64,000 nt of DNA. It comes from Isoetes taiwanensis. Its lineage: Eukaryota > Streptophyta > Lycopodiopsida > Isoetales > Isoetaceae. How positions within the stretch are numbered: position 1 is the stretch's first letter; every line of letters starts with the position of its first letter. The DNA lies in the NCBI GenBank assembly GCA_021234155.1, contig JAJEKV010000530.1, positions 92,912 to 156,911 on the forward strand, in the 5' to 3' direction. Below the pieces are notes generated by a model. That model ran no database searches, had not been told where the DNA came from, and saw only the letters and a list, made by a program, of their open reading frames with translations. This document shows positions 45,915 through 58,965 of the stretch, one piece after another. A program made the position numbers and the translations under genes.

Positions 45915-48900
45915 AAAAAAAACAAGGGCCGTCCGAAACCTCTAGGCCTTGACCTGTTATGGCCCCCTGATTTTTTTTTTCGGTTTTGTTTATTCCTTCC
46001 CACTTTTAAGGCAAGTTGCTATTCAATATTGAAATAGGGTCGGCTTTCTTTGCTATGGCTCATTCTTATGGTGACACGTGTCCCTTCCAATAACTCGGAA
46101 TGGAAGTTGGGGTCCCTAATTCCGAGCCACAGGTTGAACCGGTCACCCAGTTTTTTCTTTCAACACAGTTTTTTAAACACAATATTTTCAAAGAATAACT
46201 TTTTGAACACCGAAGTTTTCAAGAGATCGACTTTTGAACACGTTTTCAAAGACAAAGTTTTCAACAAAGTTTCAATACAAAATTTTCAGCATAGTTTTCA
46301 ACACTGAGTTTTCAGCAGTAGAACAGAGTTTTCAACACTGGTTTTCAAGACTAGAATGTAGTTTGCGGGCTTTAAATTTTCAAATCCAAGGTTAATATTT
46401 TGCATAAAATATTACCTCCAAAACCGAAATGTTCGATGTAAACCCCCGTGATTTGCAACAAACCTCGAGCATGCGAAGCATCCGCAAGAAAGAAACAATT
46501 AAAACTCTTGCATGCAAGCAAATATCATACAAATAGAGCTAAAATGTAACTTCCAGACGCCTATTTAACATTTTTCCAACCAATACTCGCGGAATCATCC
46601 CCAAGATCCTTCCCTAAACCCGAAAAGTCGAAAAAAAAGAATGTTAAAGAAAGCAAAAAAAATCTTTAAACTAAAAGCTAAGTTTTAAAAGAAACCTTTT
46701 TCGCGCCCAAGTCCCATAATAGGAATGTCCGATACATCTATCATCAAGAATCAAAGAAGAACAAGACGAATCGCCATAAAACCTCTATGCAAGCAAGAAA
46801 AAGACCAAACCAGCCTTCATAACGCCTCTTTCGAAAGCAAGGTGCTTCATCCTTCCAAATTTTGGCTCGATGGAGCTCTTGAGAAACCACTCGGGCGCCG
46901 ACGGAATCATGGCGCAGAGAAGGAGGGGAAAAAAAAACTCGAAGGCAAAGGGGAGCAAAAAAGTCTCCCCTATTTCAATATTGTGGGGAACGGTCATTGG
47001 TCCCTTTCGGTGTCGGTGACCCGATCCCGGCCGCCACCTGGTCGGGACCCCACCGGCCCACGCTGGAAAGCGTCCCCAACAACCGCTCCCCATACATTCT
47101 TGTTTACTATCCAATGGGAGGTCGCCATGTGGCTACCATTCTACATTCTTTGAACTTAACTCTACAACGGTCTTGAACGATCCGTTAGCTATGGTCAGCC
47201 GGAGGGATTTCCAAACCCTCATTGGGGGGTGAAGCATAAGAAGCAAGGATTTCAACCTCTCATGCACCAAAATTATTTAATGCAAAAGCCTTCGGCAGAC
47301 GCCAAGTTTATGCCATTTTCACAGACGCTAAACTCGAACGCGCTGTTTGCCGCCATTGTCGATGCCAATCTAGAATGGTAACCACTAAAATGAATGGTCA
47401 CCTCTAAAAGGGCCGAGATAAATCGAATCTGCATGTTATAGCGTAAGAAGAAATATGAAGAGTGGGCATACCATGCCGTAAATAGGCTGGCCGAATTTAT
47501 GGGATGCCAATAAGGTCGCAGACTTACCTGATCTGGATGCAAGACATTTGTTTGATGCAAAACTGGAAATCGAAGTGTTTGTAGCAAGGCTGTTTTACTA
47601 TGGAATCCATTTGTTCTCTGGTATTTTACACAAGCAAATATTTATGGCATACTGTTGCTACTGTGGGCGACTGGCTTATACTAGCCTAAAAGGCATTTTC
47701 GGCTGTTGGATTTTGGAAAAAATTCCTCATGAGCTTGGTCCAGTAGAGCTTGCTTCATGATCCGGATTCAAAGAAAAATGAAAGCCCGACATGTTATTAA
47801 AGGTGGAACTAGCCGATTTGCTCTTAAGGAGCAAAGCTTATTACCATGGATTTGCTCGAGTTGGAGCTTTACAGGTATTTTTTACTCTGGCATAAATAGC
47901 TAAGGTAGAAATCATGGTTGTTACTGCCATATCATAGTAGCAGATGGTGGCTCTATGTGGCTCTATTATGCTTATTCTGATACAAACTCTAGGTCTTTAC
48001 ATACTGGTGGCCATACTAATATGATGCCGCTTCATGGCTTTTTTCCGATCCTTGCTAATATAGAGCTTGTGATGCCCGGGTTTGAATGGCATGGGACAAA
48101 GTTCTTTGGAAAAACAACAACGGACAATATTATCCGAGAAAACAAAGTGCTTACTTGAAAGGAGCTATTATAATCGATTCCATGTGTATGAACGACTACT
48201 ACATTCATATTGTGTCCCCGCAAATAATCGAGCGGACTTTGGCTCTCAGATTTGGATAATGGAGCTTCAAAACATATTTGGAGTGCTACAAAAGGTTATT
48301 GCAGTCTGTTTGCTCTAGTAATTTGAAACATAAACATGTAGTTACTATAAGGTTATATGCTTTAAGCAACGAATGATCAAATTGATGATTACACTTTTAA
48401 AATCGTTGCACTATTTGCTATTGCTACACCTTGTTTGCACTTAGAGTGCATAAAACAAATATGTTGTATAAATATGTTGCCTCATCGCAGCTTTTTGGAT
48501 TTGAAAAGATTCTCAAATTATATTTCCATCTCTCTTTCGTTAAAAAACTAACTTTCGGGGCAAAAAGATACAATTGGCGCATCGCTGATAAACCGAGAGA
48601 CCCAATGTACCTTTTGGCCCTTGCATCGCTAATGGATTACCGCTAATGTTTGCATGATTGTTCCTCCAATTGTGTTTCTTTTTTTCTTTGTTAGAGTTGG
48701 CTTTTAGCGTGAAGGATGTGGAATTTTCGAAAAGGACATGCACAAGGCCACTTGGAGTTTGGAGTTGTCTATATATTGGAATATGGCTGCAAATAGCAAG
48801 TGGTGGCCTACATAAAAGTGAGTGATTCAAGTAACACAATTATTTTAGATAATTGATACATTGAAACATGTGGTATGGTCCTCTTGACTCAATTTATATA

Positions 48901-49960
48901 TGTTTGGATAGCTTAACAGTTGATAAGCTAAAGTCAAGTTCTGGGCAAAAATTTCAAACAATTGTACAGAGTTCATAGTATATGAAATGGCACGAGATTC
49001 ATTGAATTGATTATCAGAAAGTGAGATGATTACTTCTTTTATTTCTTATGGTTTTAAGGAATAAATAATGGTCTTCAAATTACTTAGGCTTTGGGAGAAG
49101 ATGTACTAGTCTAGACTGGCTTGTTCAGTTTAGATATTAGAATGTTAATACTGGCAAGGGATTGACCGAGGCAGATGCTGGTCTAGCGTTTGCTAGTTCA
49201 GGCCGGATTTTTTTTTTTTTGTATGAGGAGGTTGATATAGAAACGAATTATGTGCTCCAATTTCCATTTAAATTGCCAATCCATGTTCGTGGTCATGAGG
49301 AGGATTATATCAAGATTTAAGAAGTTATTGGACATGCACATGATCATTTCGAAGCAATTAGAGGTTTGGCACTTCGTTTACATCTAGATGATGATGAGAT
49401 AGATGACATTGAGCATGATCTAGGTGAACAAATTGATGTATGAATAATCAACATTGTAATCTTATTGCAATTACTACTATGGTTTTTATATCATTTGATA
49501 TTGAGTGTTGTCTTTCCAAAGTTGTCGTCTCCAAATTATGGAACTGTCGCTAAATTCCTTGTAAATCTTGAGAACCTAGAGGTCCCTCTTCTTGCTACTC
49601 GTCCTCCGAGATCATCCTTCAAGGGGAAGCGTCCATATGTTGAGATGCAGCCTACAAGAGCGAACCAGATTGGAGTGGCATTTGTTTGCACCTTCTTGCA
49701 ATTTTATGAATTCATTTACTCATCATATAAAGAGTAGTTCCTAGAGTTTCGATGTATATGTTATATACATTACAAGTATCTCGTATTTGATGAGTCTTGC
49801 CTTCCTAATAGGTTTGCTCTTTTGTCCACATTGCCAAGTACCCTTCACCATTTACTATTCCCCTTCATCCAACTAGTTCTTAGATATCCAAATCATTCAT
49901 GAATCGTACCAAGTAATATCCCTTGGTGCAGTACTATATATCTTGTGTATGAATACACAA
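45915..49960. other. No recognised gene; degenerate short tandem repeats and unassigned ORFs
   Basis: 46158-46350 is built of degenerate copies of ttttcaacacagt. A plus-strand ORF at 49465-49737 (90 aa) has a protein-like segment (SPNYGTVAKFLVNLENL ... KGKRPYVEM), and just before it another frame reads HDHFEAIRGLALRLHLDDDE. I recognise neither; they may be parts of one decayed gene. Confidence 0.35.
46158..46350 (+). repeat. Degenerate (ttttcaacacag)n repeat
   Basis: About ten imperfect copies of an 11-14-base unit centred on gttttcaacac. Confidence 0.65.
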
Positions 49961-50216
49961 CACAATTTTGTTGAAATACTAGATAAAGTTGGATGACATT
50001 CTGTTATAAGTCTTTAGAAAATGTTATAGCGACTTAGTTATAATGTTGTTTCAAAATTGTTGCAACAACCCACTTAAATTGGACAAATGCTCCTCACAAT
50101 TCAGTTGAAATATTAGATAAAATTTGGATACCATTTTGTTACAAGTCTTAAGAAAAGGTTGTTACATCTTAGTTATAATATTGTTCAAAAGTTGTTGCAA
50201 TAACCCACTTAAATTG
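49961..50216 (+). repeat. Two-copy ~121-bp direct repeat
   Basis: Copies 49961-50081 and 50095-50216 share gttgaaatactagataaa..., gtcttaagaaaa and ttgttgcaa-aacccacttaaattg, with about 15-20% differences by eye. They adjoin the CACTA terminus and may be internal to that element. Confidence 0.75.
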
Positions 50217-50399
50217 CGATAAAGAAGTTGGCAAAAGGATGACATTGCCTTGGACGGGATATTTGACACTATGCACTAGACATAAATTTGACGCAACACA
50301 AGCACTTTGTGTCAAGATAGTAGCAGTCGACACAAAATTGTCACTAGACATATGGCTCGTCACAAGGGTTGACACTATACCCTCCATCCTCTTGTAGTG
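50217..50399 (-). mobile_element. CACTA (En/Spm-like) transposon terminus
   Basis: Read on the minus strand from 50399 the sequence is CACTACAAGAGGATGGAGG, the typical CACTA end. Subterminal repeats follow on both strands built on gtgtcaa/gtgacaa/ctagtg (gacactatac, gtcactagac, gtgtcaagat, gcactagaca). A 3-bp flank tca follows. The opposite end was not found, so the extent to the left is unknown. Confidence 0.7.
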
Positions 50400-51999
50400 T
50401 CATAGCCTGCTTCCCCATAAAAAGGCTTTGTTAGTGATATAAACAGAATGAGGCGATTGTTATGACAAAGACCTTAGAGCGTGTATACCCTAAGAGAGCG
50501 TGACAATGAGTTGTGAAGCTTCAGAAGAAGCAATTGCTTCAACGATCCTTTGTGTCCAAAGAATGGACTTCTCTCACACCTGCAAAAGATTGTGAAAGCT
50601 ATTACAAGCCAAGAGGCAGTAACCAACAAATGTCTCAGCAATATAGCACATAATTGACATATTCATATCAGCCTCTTGGCTAGAAAGTCTTAGCTCATTC
50701 GTTTATGGCAGAGTAGGACATATCGATGGCTTTTTAAAGAAAAACTCTTGCATTGGCTTCCGCATACATTCCCAAAACATATCATAATTGTGCTTCTTGT
50801 GTTGACTCAAGGAATGCTCATTATAAACTTATAATGAGACTAAGGGATGGAATGCTTCAAACTCAGAACAATCCTTTATGAAGTCCTCAAATCTCCAAAC
50901 ACATTACTTTGTAAGAAAGAACATCAGGAAAGATAATATGAGTTTCTAATGTTCTTTCAGAAGATGTTGAGGAAGAGGGAATAATGCAAGATGATATGGA
51001 CTAGTGCCATCCAGTTTACCACCTAAATGTAGGAAACTTCGAGCACCTACCTTTTTAAGCAGACAAAATGAACATTGGTTGCAGAAACAATATCATTAAC
51101 CGTATACGCCTCAATTCTCTTATTTTTGTTGGGGAAAGACAGACCACGGGAGACTGTTCATTTTTTGGAAGCATAGTCAATTTATTCCAGTAACGCACGT
51201 AGCGTTGTTGGCTTGGAATAGTAACCTACAGGGATAAGCGTTCTTCTGCATGAGCCCTTGTAAATAGCTTGAAGAGGAAATGACAAAATTGTTGTAAGGA
51301 AACTTTTAAGTACCCCTTCATTATCATATATCTATTATCATATATGCATCGTGTTGCATATCTGGAATTTGAGAAAACCTAATTCTTAGGTGCACCCTCC
51401 GGAGTTTTTAAGTTGACTTCGAGATCTAAACTTTTAAATAATTGAAGAATCTGTCCACGCAAACAAATAGTGGGATTTTGGTTCATTTCCTTTTATGTTA
51501 TAGTGGTTCTAGATTATGGTAAGGAGAACAGGTTGTTTATTTTGATTACGGTTGGCGATTTGTTACGTGTGAAATACTAAAACAAAATCACCAGATTTAG
51601 TGGTTAGATTTGGTATGGTTCAAGCAACATATTGTGGGACTCCTCGTCCCCTTGGCTCTCATTAGGTTTGCAGCAGATTTTCTAGATGTTGGAATGGAAG
51701 TGGTGTAGTCCATGTGTGGGATGTATTAAGGTTTTGCATTTAGCTCTTCCGTATGAGCTGCCATCTTCAAATTCTAGCGCCAGATTAAATCTTCCCATGG
51801 AGCTTGTACATGGTTCTCATCATAGGTTTGAGAGGAGGGTTCAATTCCCTTATATATTTCTGTAGCTAGGTCAAATAAAAAGTATAATGGTGAAAACATT
51901 TAGCATGGTCTGGAGAAAAGCACATATCAAATGCAGGATACTGCCAACCTTGATGGATTATTCCTATAAATATTTATGACGTGAATGGCCCATTGTTCA
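50400..51999. other. No recognised gene
   Basis: AT-rich sequence between the CACTA terminus and the LINE. Nothing further recognised. Confidence 0.4.
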
Positions 52000-54098
52000 A
52001 TGAGTGCACATGCAAGCGTGGACATGGTGGCATAGCACCGCTACTATCATTTTGCCTTGGCACCTTCGGGTCACCCTCTACAAGATGGACATACATAATC
52101 GATACATGTGGATAAGAGTGTAGAATCGTTGTGGGGGACCCTCTTTTGTGGCGACTTGCTACTTCGCATAGTGATTCAAACTTTTATTACCACCACTTTC
52201 GGGCGTGGATAGAAATTTTGGACCCGTATGTCGATCTATATGATGACATCCAGCAGCACAGACAGCTGGGGCATGTGATGCTAGTTGGAGACTTCAATGC
52301 ACGCACTGGAATAGAGCAGCTGACCAAGTTTGACCCCCTGGCTGAGGACATATTACAGCGCGAGAGGCTTCCCGGATACGTATTATCGGATTATAGAGCA
52401 CATTCGATCCCGCGCTATGGCGGGCAATTGCTTCGGATGTGCAAATATCTTTGATTTCGTTATCTACGCAATGATCTCACCAAAGTGGCCGTCCTCATCC
52501 CGGCTTCACTTGTCGACAGGAGAGAAACGGGGGAGGCGGCAACAACGTGAGTCGATTACATCTTTGGTGGTCGAGCAGGATCTGCACCTTGTCACACACC
52601 TACAGGTTGGGACAAACAGTAGAGATGAAGAGGTGGATACAGATCATCAACCCCTCTTCATTCAGCTAACACGCCAGCCTATCCAGATCACGTGCCCAGA
52701 TACCCTTTGTTTGCCACGGTGGCGGACTACGATCATGCAGAGGCCTATGCCGAGATGCTCCTGCGGGAAGCGAGCTAGAGGGAATTTTGCAGCTCCCCAC
52801 GTTACAACAACAGACTGGCTAGTTAATCACTTTGCTCCTCACTGCTGCTGAGAGATGCTTTGGGAGGCCTCGCCCACAAAGGCCTTCATGCGCAACAAGC
52901 TTTCCTCAGAACCGATGGTTTGATGCTGAATGTAAGGAACTTAAGTGCTTGCTTCGGCTAGTCACTAACCCGGCTTTGCGAGTACAAGCTATCAAACAAA
53001 GGCAATAAGGCCCATTACATTGCGAGGCATCAACGGGAAATGTTTTATCTCCTTGATCGTCACCCCAAGACATTCTGGAGAAGGATACTACAGAAGCCTT
53101 TGCAGCCTGCAGGGAATATCTCTACCGAACATTGGGTACAATACCTGATGCAGCTATATGATCCGCTCAGAAATCGACTTGAGGTACCCTCACAGATGGG
53201 TCCGCCACTAGTAATCACAGAGGCAGAGGTTACTCAAGGCTTGCAGCGTCTCGCCAATGGAAAGGTCAGAGATCCGGATCTAATGCAAGCAGAGCCGCTT
53301 AAGTGGGCGTGGGCCACAAATAGTCCCCCTCCTAACTGGGTTGTTCAATAAGGCACTTCAGGAAGGCTTTCCCCCACAGTGGACCACCAGCAGAGTAGTT
53401 TCCATCTATAAGACAAGAGATCCTCATTGTCCAGCCAACTATCGCACGATCATGGTCACCGGTTGTTCCAAAACTTGCTATCGGCATCTTTGGAGCAGCA
53501 ATAGACGGCATGGGCAAAGGAAACAGGGTCGGGGCCCTCACACATGCAGGTTTTAGGCCTCGACACTTCACCATTGATCATATTTTTACCTTGCGGGCCT
53601 TGATAGAATACAACAGAAACCACCGGCAGGACCTGTACTGTTGCTTTGTCGACTTTGCAAAAGCTTTTGACACGGTTCTTAGGGAGAAGTTATGGAAGAG
53701 ATTGACTCAGTTAGGAGTCCCCCCGGAGTTGCAGAATGCCGTGTACAGGTTGTACAAAACATGTTCAGCCCGAATGCCACCGTCGGGTCAACTTGTACAG
53801 TAGTGTTGGGGTCCGCCAAGGATGCCCACTCTCTCCAACGTTGTTTGGCCTGTATATTGACCAGCTAGAGGGTTGGCTTGTTCAGAAAGGGGGTGGAGGG
53901 GCTTAGCTCATGCACCATATTGTCCGGCAGCTCATCTACGCAGACGATGTGGACCTCTTAGCTCACATCCCGGCCGACATGCAGCAGCATTTGGATGCTC
54001 TGGACACTTTTTGCCAGGCCACTGGAATGCGCGTGAATTTGGCTAAGACTGAGGTGCTCCTCATCTCGTCTTCACGTCTTTGCTTACGATTTTTCTAA
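52000..54098 (+). pseudogene. Degenerate LINE (endonuclease and reverse transcriptase)
   Basis: The endonuclease part shows GHVMLVGDFNARTGIEQ (about 52270-52320). The linker has VTQGLQRLANGKVRDPD (about 53230-53280). RT motifs follow in changing frames: GFPPQWTTSRVVSIYK, FRPRHFTIDHIFTLRALIE, LYCCFVDFAKAFDTVLREKL, a GVRQGCPLSPTLFG-like segment, and the catalytic YADD at 53937-53948, then ATGMRVNLAKTEVLLI. At least six frameshifts prevent expression. It has no poly-A tail or target duplication that I can see. The domain order matches plant L1-like or related non-LTR elements. Confidence 0.85.
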
Positions 54099-54670
54099 TC
54101 CGTCCCTATTTCGATCCATTGTGTGCAGCTATAGCGGAGCTGCTAGACCAGCGCCCTAGTGGAACTGCTTTGTTTTGCTTCAAAAATATCAAGATTTACG
54201 ATTTGTAGGCTGATTTTGGAGCTGGAAGCGGGATTCTAAACCACCTTTAAGGTTCATTTCTTCTTTTAATTACTTTACATTTTACTTCGGTGATGATTTA
54301 TCTGTGGATGCAGGCAAGAGGTCGCCTGAATATTTTAAGCAGTGGTCACCAATCAGGGTGTACATTTATAATGGTAGCACAATTCTTCAACCATATCAGC
54401 TTATCGATGGGCCTGATTGTAGAAGAAAACTCGCAAATGCACTTAGATGGTGTGTTTGGTTGGACTCTGCAGTCTACTGAGGTTGACTTTTTTATTTTTT
54501 AAGATTGTTAAGCATCTGTAGCTTCAATGTAGCTAGTTCAAGATTACTAAATGTTGGAGCTTTTTGATCCAGAAAGCTATGATCTTGCCACCTAGAAAAA
54601 CCTGTAACACGTGGTTCTTATCTTCAATTTAATTAAGATCAACCATGCTTTGCGAGATTGTATAGACCTA
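54099..54670. other. Short unassigned stretch between LINE and Helitron
   Basis: It contains ORF 54290-54502 (70 aa), with no family recognised. It may include the LINE 3' UTR. Confidence 0.35.
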
Positions 54671-56278
54671 CTAGTAATGGTGCCCAGCGTTGCTGGGCAT
54701 AAGTTTGGCCTGTAAATGTTTTGGCCGCAATTAGAAAAGCTTGCAGTGATAATCTAACTTTTGTAACTTTTTATTATAATAAAAACTTTTGTTTAACATC
54801 ATGTTAAACAAAACCTAATTCCATGCAAGATAGTATTGCATTCGTATTTTTTCGAGCTTTGAGTGGTGAGCAAGTCCGAGTGAGGAAAATGTTAAGCTGA
54901 GCATGTTTTGAGGTAACACTATAGTCAAAGCCTATAACTATAGGCTATAGTCAAAGCTTTTAATTATAGTCAAAGTCTATAACTATAGTCAAAGTCTATA
55001 ACTCTTTGTGACGACGCTGGACATAAGATGCACATTGTAAATGATGAATTGGAGTCATCATTCTCGATATACATTAAGATCATACCTGCCTGCCCAAAAA
55101 GTTGTAGTGAGACACTAATGTTGGAATATAATATGTGAATATTACAGATTGTTATGAAGCTGGACACTAACATTATCAATATCGTAGTGCTACTACTATT
55201 GTAGTATCGTTCTAGCAAAATGTAACATCGTCTTACATTGTAATATTATCTCCAACTTTTTCTACCCTTAAACAAAGTTGAAAACTTGTTAATGATAGAA
55301 CCAAGTCCCTGTTCCATGCCATTGTGGACTCATGTTTTGTAATAGCGCATGTCTAAATGCTCAAAAGTCACACTTGACAATATCATGCATTTGAACTACA
55401 TTCTAGGTATTTTGTTGTCTCTAAAGCAACGTACCTACCCTAAGTTGCACCAAGTAACACATGTAGGTGGAATACAATATGTACAAATAAAATCATCATC
55501 ATGAATAATAAATTAATTGGGCATTTATCCTTTGTTTCCGGAGGTATATGTTATGCCGGGCATTAGTTGTACAATAGTAGTACAAATAAAATCATGTCGC
55601 AGAGCAAAGAATTGAAGGGTAGTTTGCATGATTGTAATTGAAGATGAACCATATAATATCATTACAAAGGATAAGAGAACAAATCTTGCTTAAGTAGGAA
55701 CGTGAATGAAAAGTAGGAACATCAAGTTCAAAATTACACTTGCAATATTACCATTGGGCAAGGGTAGTTGATGTTTCCATAACCATAATTGTGGGAGAAA
55801 ACATTGTATATCATACATGTCTATATCAGATTGACTGAACGATGTGTTAACTTATTATCCAACCTATCCAGGAACCTAAGAATGTTTGGCACAACTCTAC
55901 AGGTGCATTTAACAACAATATAGATGGTAACACTAATAGTTCAGCTCTTATATTTGCAGTATAGACATTTTAAATAAGATATCTTGGCACAAATACCCCT
56001 CTAAAATGGTTGGCATCCACAAAAAACTATGATTATTAGTACACCATAGTTGTGTTTGGAACTACAGAGTTTTGTCAAAGGTTCTTCATTAATGAAACTG
56101 CACATTGGAGCAGCAATTGTCTAGGGTTAGAAGTGGAAAGCTAGTATTACAATTGAAGTTGATGCAGGACGTCCTGGCAGTTGTTCCAAATTGCCTAGAA
56201 AGATGCAATTCTCTCCAAGTTCGAGTGGACACCAGTAGACAAAAAAATGAGGAAATTTTCGCCTTATATTATAAAGGA
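54671..56278 (-). mobile_element. Complete non-autonomous Helitron (1608 bp)
   Basis: On the minus strand it begins TCCTTTATAATATAAGGCG (56278 downward) and ends with hairpin GCCCAGC-aac-GCTGGGC (54682-54698), accatta and CTAG (54674-54671). The flanking bases are A on the 5' side and T on the 3' side, so it sits between A and T as Helitrons do, without target duplication. It has no Rep-helicase coding sequence and must be moved by another element's protein. Internal tandem motifs of ctatagtcaaag lie at 54919-55003. Confidence 0.8.
54919..55003 (+). repeat. Short tandem repeat (ctatagtcaaagtctataa)n inside the Helitron
   Basis: Four to five imperfect copies of ctatagtcaaag(c/t)ctataa. Confidence 0.8.
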
Positions 56279-58902
56279 TAAGGCCACTTTCCCTCACTTT
56301 GAAATTCAGTTTGAGGTCTCCTGCCTTTGCTGAAATTCCAAGGCATGCTTTTCAACATCCTTCTGGAGGGAAGGCAGAAGGAAGCAGCTGCAGACAGGAA
56401 GAAATTTTCAGATCAGGGACAGCCAAAGTTGCCAAGCAAGAACCTGGTGAATTGTATAAACTCATGGACCATCCAAGTAGCAAACCCTGCTTGCAAGCCA
56501 ATCATTTTACGACTAAACCCCTTTGTGTTAGATTAGATTACTCCTCTTGACCACATTACCCAAGCCTTTTCATGTACTCCAGTTCTTGCACTTGCATCCT
56601 TGAAATGTACCAGCCCTGAGACTCGCAGCTGGGTATCAAACCCAGGAGATCCTAATTTTGGGATCAAACTTGCTCTTTGGAGGTGCAGGTAGCAGACAAT
56701 GTAGGTATAAATTAGCGGCTATCTTTTAGAACTTGGCTAAAGTTTAGACTGGAAATTAGGATTCTGGCAATTAATCATGTTTTAGCCAGCATATCTACAT
56801 GTATTCAGCTTCCCAGCATACGTCCAATTTCATAAAGTGCAGCTTCCTAAATTGTATTACTCATGTAACAAATTGACTTTTGCAGAGACCAAGCTTGGCA
56901 TACAAAATCACAAGACAATGGTGACATGTTGACCTTACTGACATTTATGCTGCAGCACTCTCATAAATAGGGATTGATGTCGATCAGGCTTTTCCTTCTG
57001 ATATAGTCCCACAGAAGAGTACAAAACCTCAGGAATGACAGATCTCTCTGAAGGAGAAGAAAGGCAGATGTCTCAACCAATCAAAATGGCTTCTTACATG
57101 AAGAAACAAAATCGCATGTTGATGGCACAGCTCATTGATACTCATGAGCTTAACTCTTTAGGAGGCCACATTGAGTGAGCAACATGTTACAGGAATTTAA
57201 GATGCCACTTGCAACTTGATGCCTTTCCTGAAGCAGACACAACATATAGCATTGCCATTATAAATAGTGTGAGAAATGTAAAATATCATACTTTGACATT
57301 ACAAATATAAGAGCAGATGAAATGTTCATCTACAAACAATCATATTAATCAATGCTCCTAAAGATGGAAAATAAAACCATGAAAATAAAGACAATGCGAA
57401 AGCTAAAGCCACATACCCGCAGATATGAAAGCTTGATGCTGCCTAAACCTTGCCATAGGTGAATGCAAAGAACCTCAACATCTCAAGGACGACAGCATTT
57501 TGGCAAAATGTCAATTGTAACTTAGGCATATCAGATGCATTCTTTTTGTAGCGCTTGCAGTTGCTGATAGCACGCAGCAGGACTCTTTCAACTTGGATAG
57601 ACAATGGCAAAGGCATTCTTCTGCACCAGACTTAATTAACTGGCCCTTCTCTAAGCAAACATCAAAGAAAATATGCATGTAGAGTGGGCGGAATGCATAT
57701 AATTCATAAGCAAAAATGCAACTTACAAAAACTACCTGTCTCGTCAACAATAAAGCCAGATTAGCAAGACCTCCAGATTTTATGTCGGTTTGTAGATGCA
57801 TGCACATGTCTTTTTCTCAGAGTATCTTTGGAAGTCTCAGAAGAGCAAAGGAATTTTAAAGTCATCTGCTCCGGGAAGTCTCAGAAGTCCAAATCTGGAA
57901 CTGGGGTTAACTGAAGATCATCATTCTACTACTCAAGATATCTTCTTCATGCAAAGGGAGCCGTTTGAAGAAGAGCTCCCACGGCCAATAAAGACTGCTG
58001 CACTCCTGCGACAAAGCATCCGAAGCCTTTCACAAAATAGACAGCCGATTTGCCACGATTTGCCATAGCCGATTCTTTATCTGCTCCACCTTCTACTGTG
58101 GCATACTATGGGAATGAAGCATGTCGATTCAGTTGGTGAAGAAGAGAGAACAGAGGAAGAGAGAAAATTGCAATGGAAACAAAAACCCTAGCATCTCGGC
58201 CTTTAGATTAGGCTCGGGTGATGCCGAGCTTCGCCTCCATCGCCATACCTGAGGAAGCCCTAAATCGCTAGAACGAAACTAAAAGGGCTATCTCGACCAT
58301 CCAATTTTCTAATCAAATCTTAACCGTCAGATCTAGGGCGTGGTCCATTACTTGCACTAAAAAAAAAAGCTTGCCCAAGTGAAATCACTTTGTTAAAAGG
58401 CACATCTTGCATTTATGTAATCTGTGTTTGCGTTGTTCCATGAATTAAACGTTGACTTTAACTTTGATATCTTCAACTTTAGCTCGACTCTCTCAATTTA
58501 ATTCAAATTTAGATATGACCTTACTTACGATGAACTTCATAACTTTGGACTAGATGCATACTGCCATTTGTGAGGCAACAATTAAAAAGGTGAATTCTCA
58601 AACAACATGTGCATTATAGATATTAATACTTGGCAATCTGATTGCATGTCCCAGCCATCATCCAAGAACAGCCATCATCCAGCAGATTTGCTGAAGAAAA
58701 TTTACAACAAGAAAGCGAGCAGAAGCAAATCTTTCGCTCATATTCCAACAATGTTCAACATCTTGCTTCATAAGGCCTGCCAGATACACAAATTGCACCT
58801 CATATTTTTACGGAGAGACTCAAACATGACCATCAAATGACACCCATCAGAGAAAAAACAACCACAAAATCGTAGATTTACCCCTGAGTCAAAACCGCAC
58901 TA
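56279..58902. other. No recognised gene
   Basis: The plus-strand ORFs 56299-56550 and 57796-58068 and the minus-strand ORF 57807-57511 match no family I know. Near 58150-58250 the minus strand reads like a plant 5' leader (gatgctagggtttttgtttcc), so a decayed minus-strand gene is possible. Confidence 0.35.
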
Positions 58903-58965
58903 AAATGGGAGCTTTTTTAAAATGGGAGTTTTTTTTTTTTTTTTTTTTAAATGGGAGCTTTTTCC
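58903..58965 (+). repeat. aaaatgggagcttttt repeat with a long T run
   Basis: Three near copies of aaatgggag(c)ttttt, the middle one followed by more than 20 T residues (58927-58948). Confidence 0.75.

Noticed and set aside
46067-46080. gacacgtgtc G-box as promoter of a gene
   Set aside because: The palindromic core is real, but no credible gene starts nearby, so a regulatory role cannot be supported.
46725-47153. 142-aa plus-strand ORF as a gene
   Set aside because: Composition is Lys/Arg/Pro-rich without any domain, there is an equally long antisense frame, and no splice or family support was seen.
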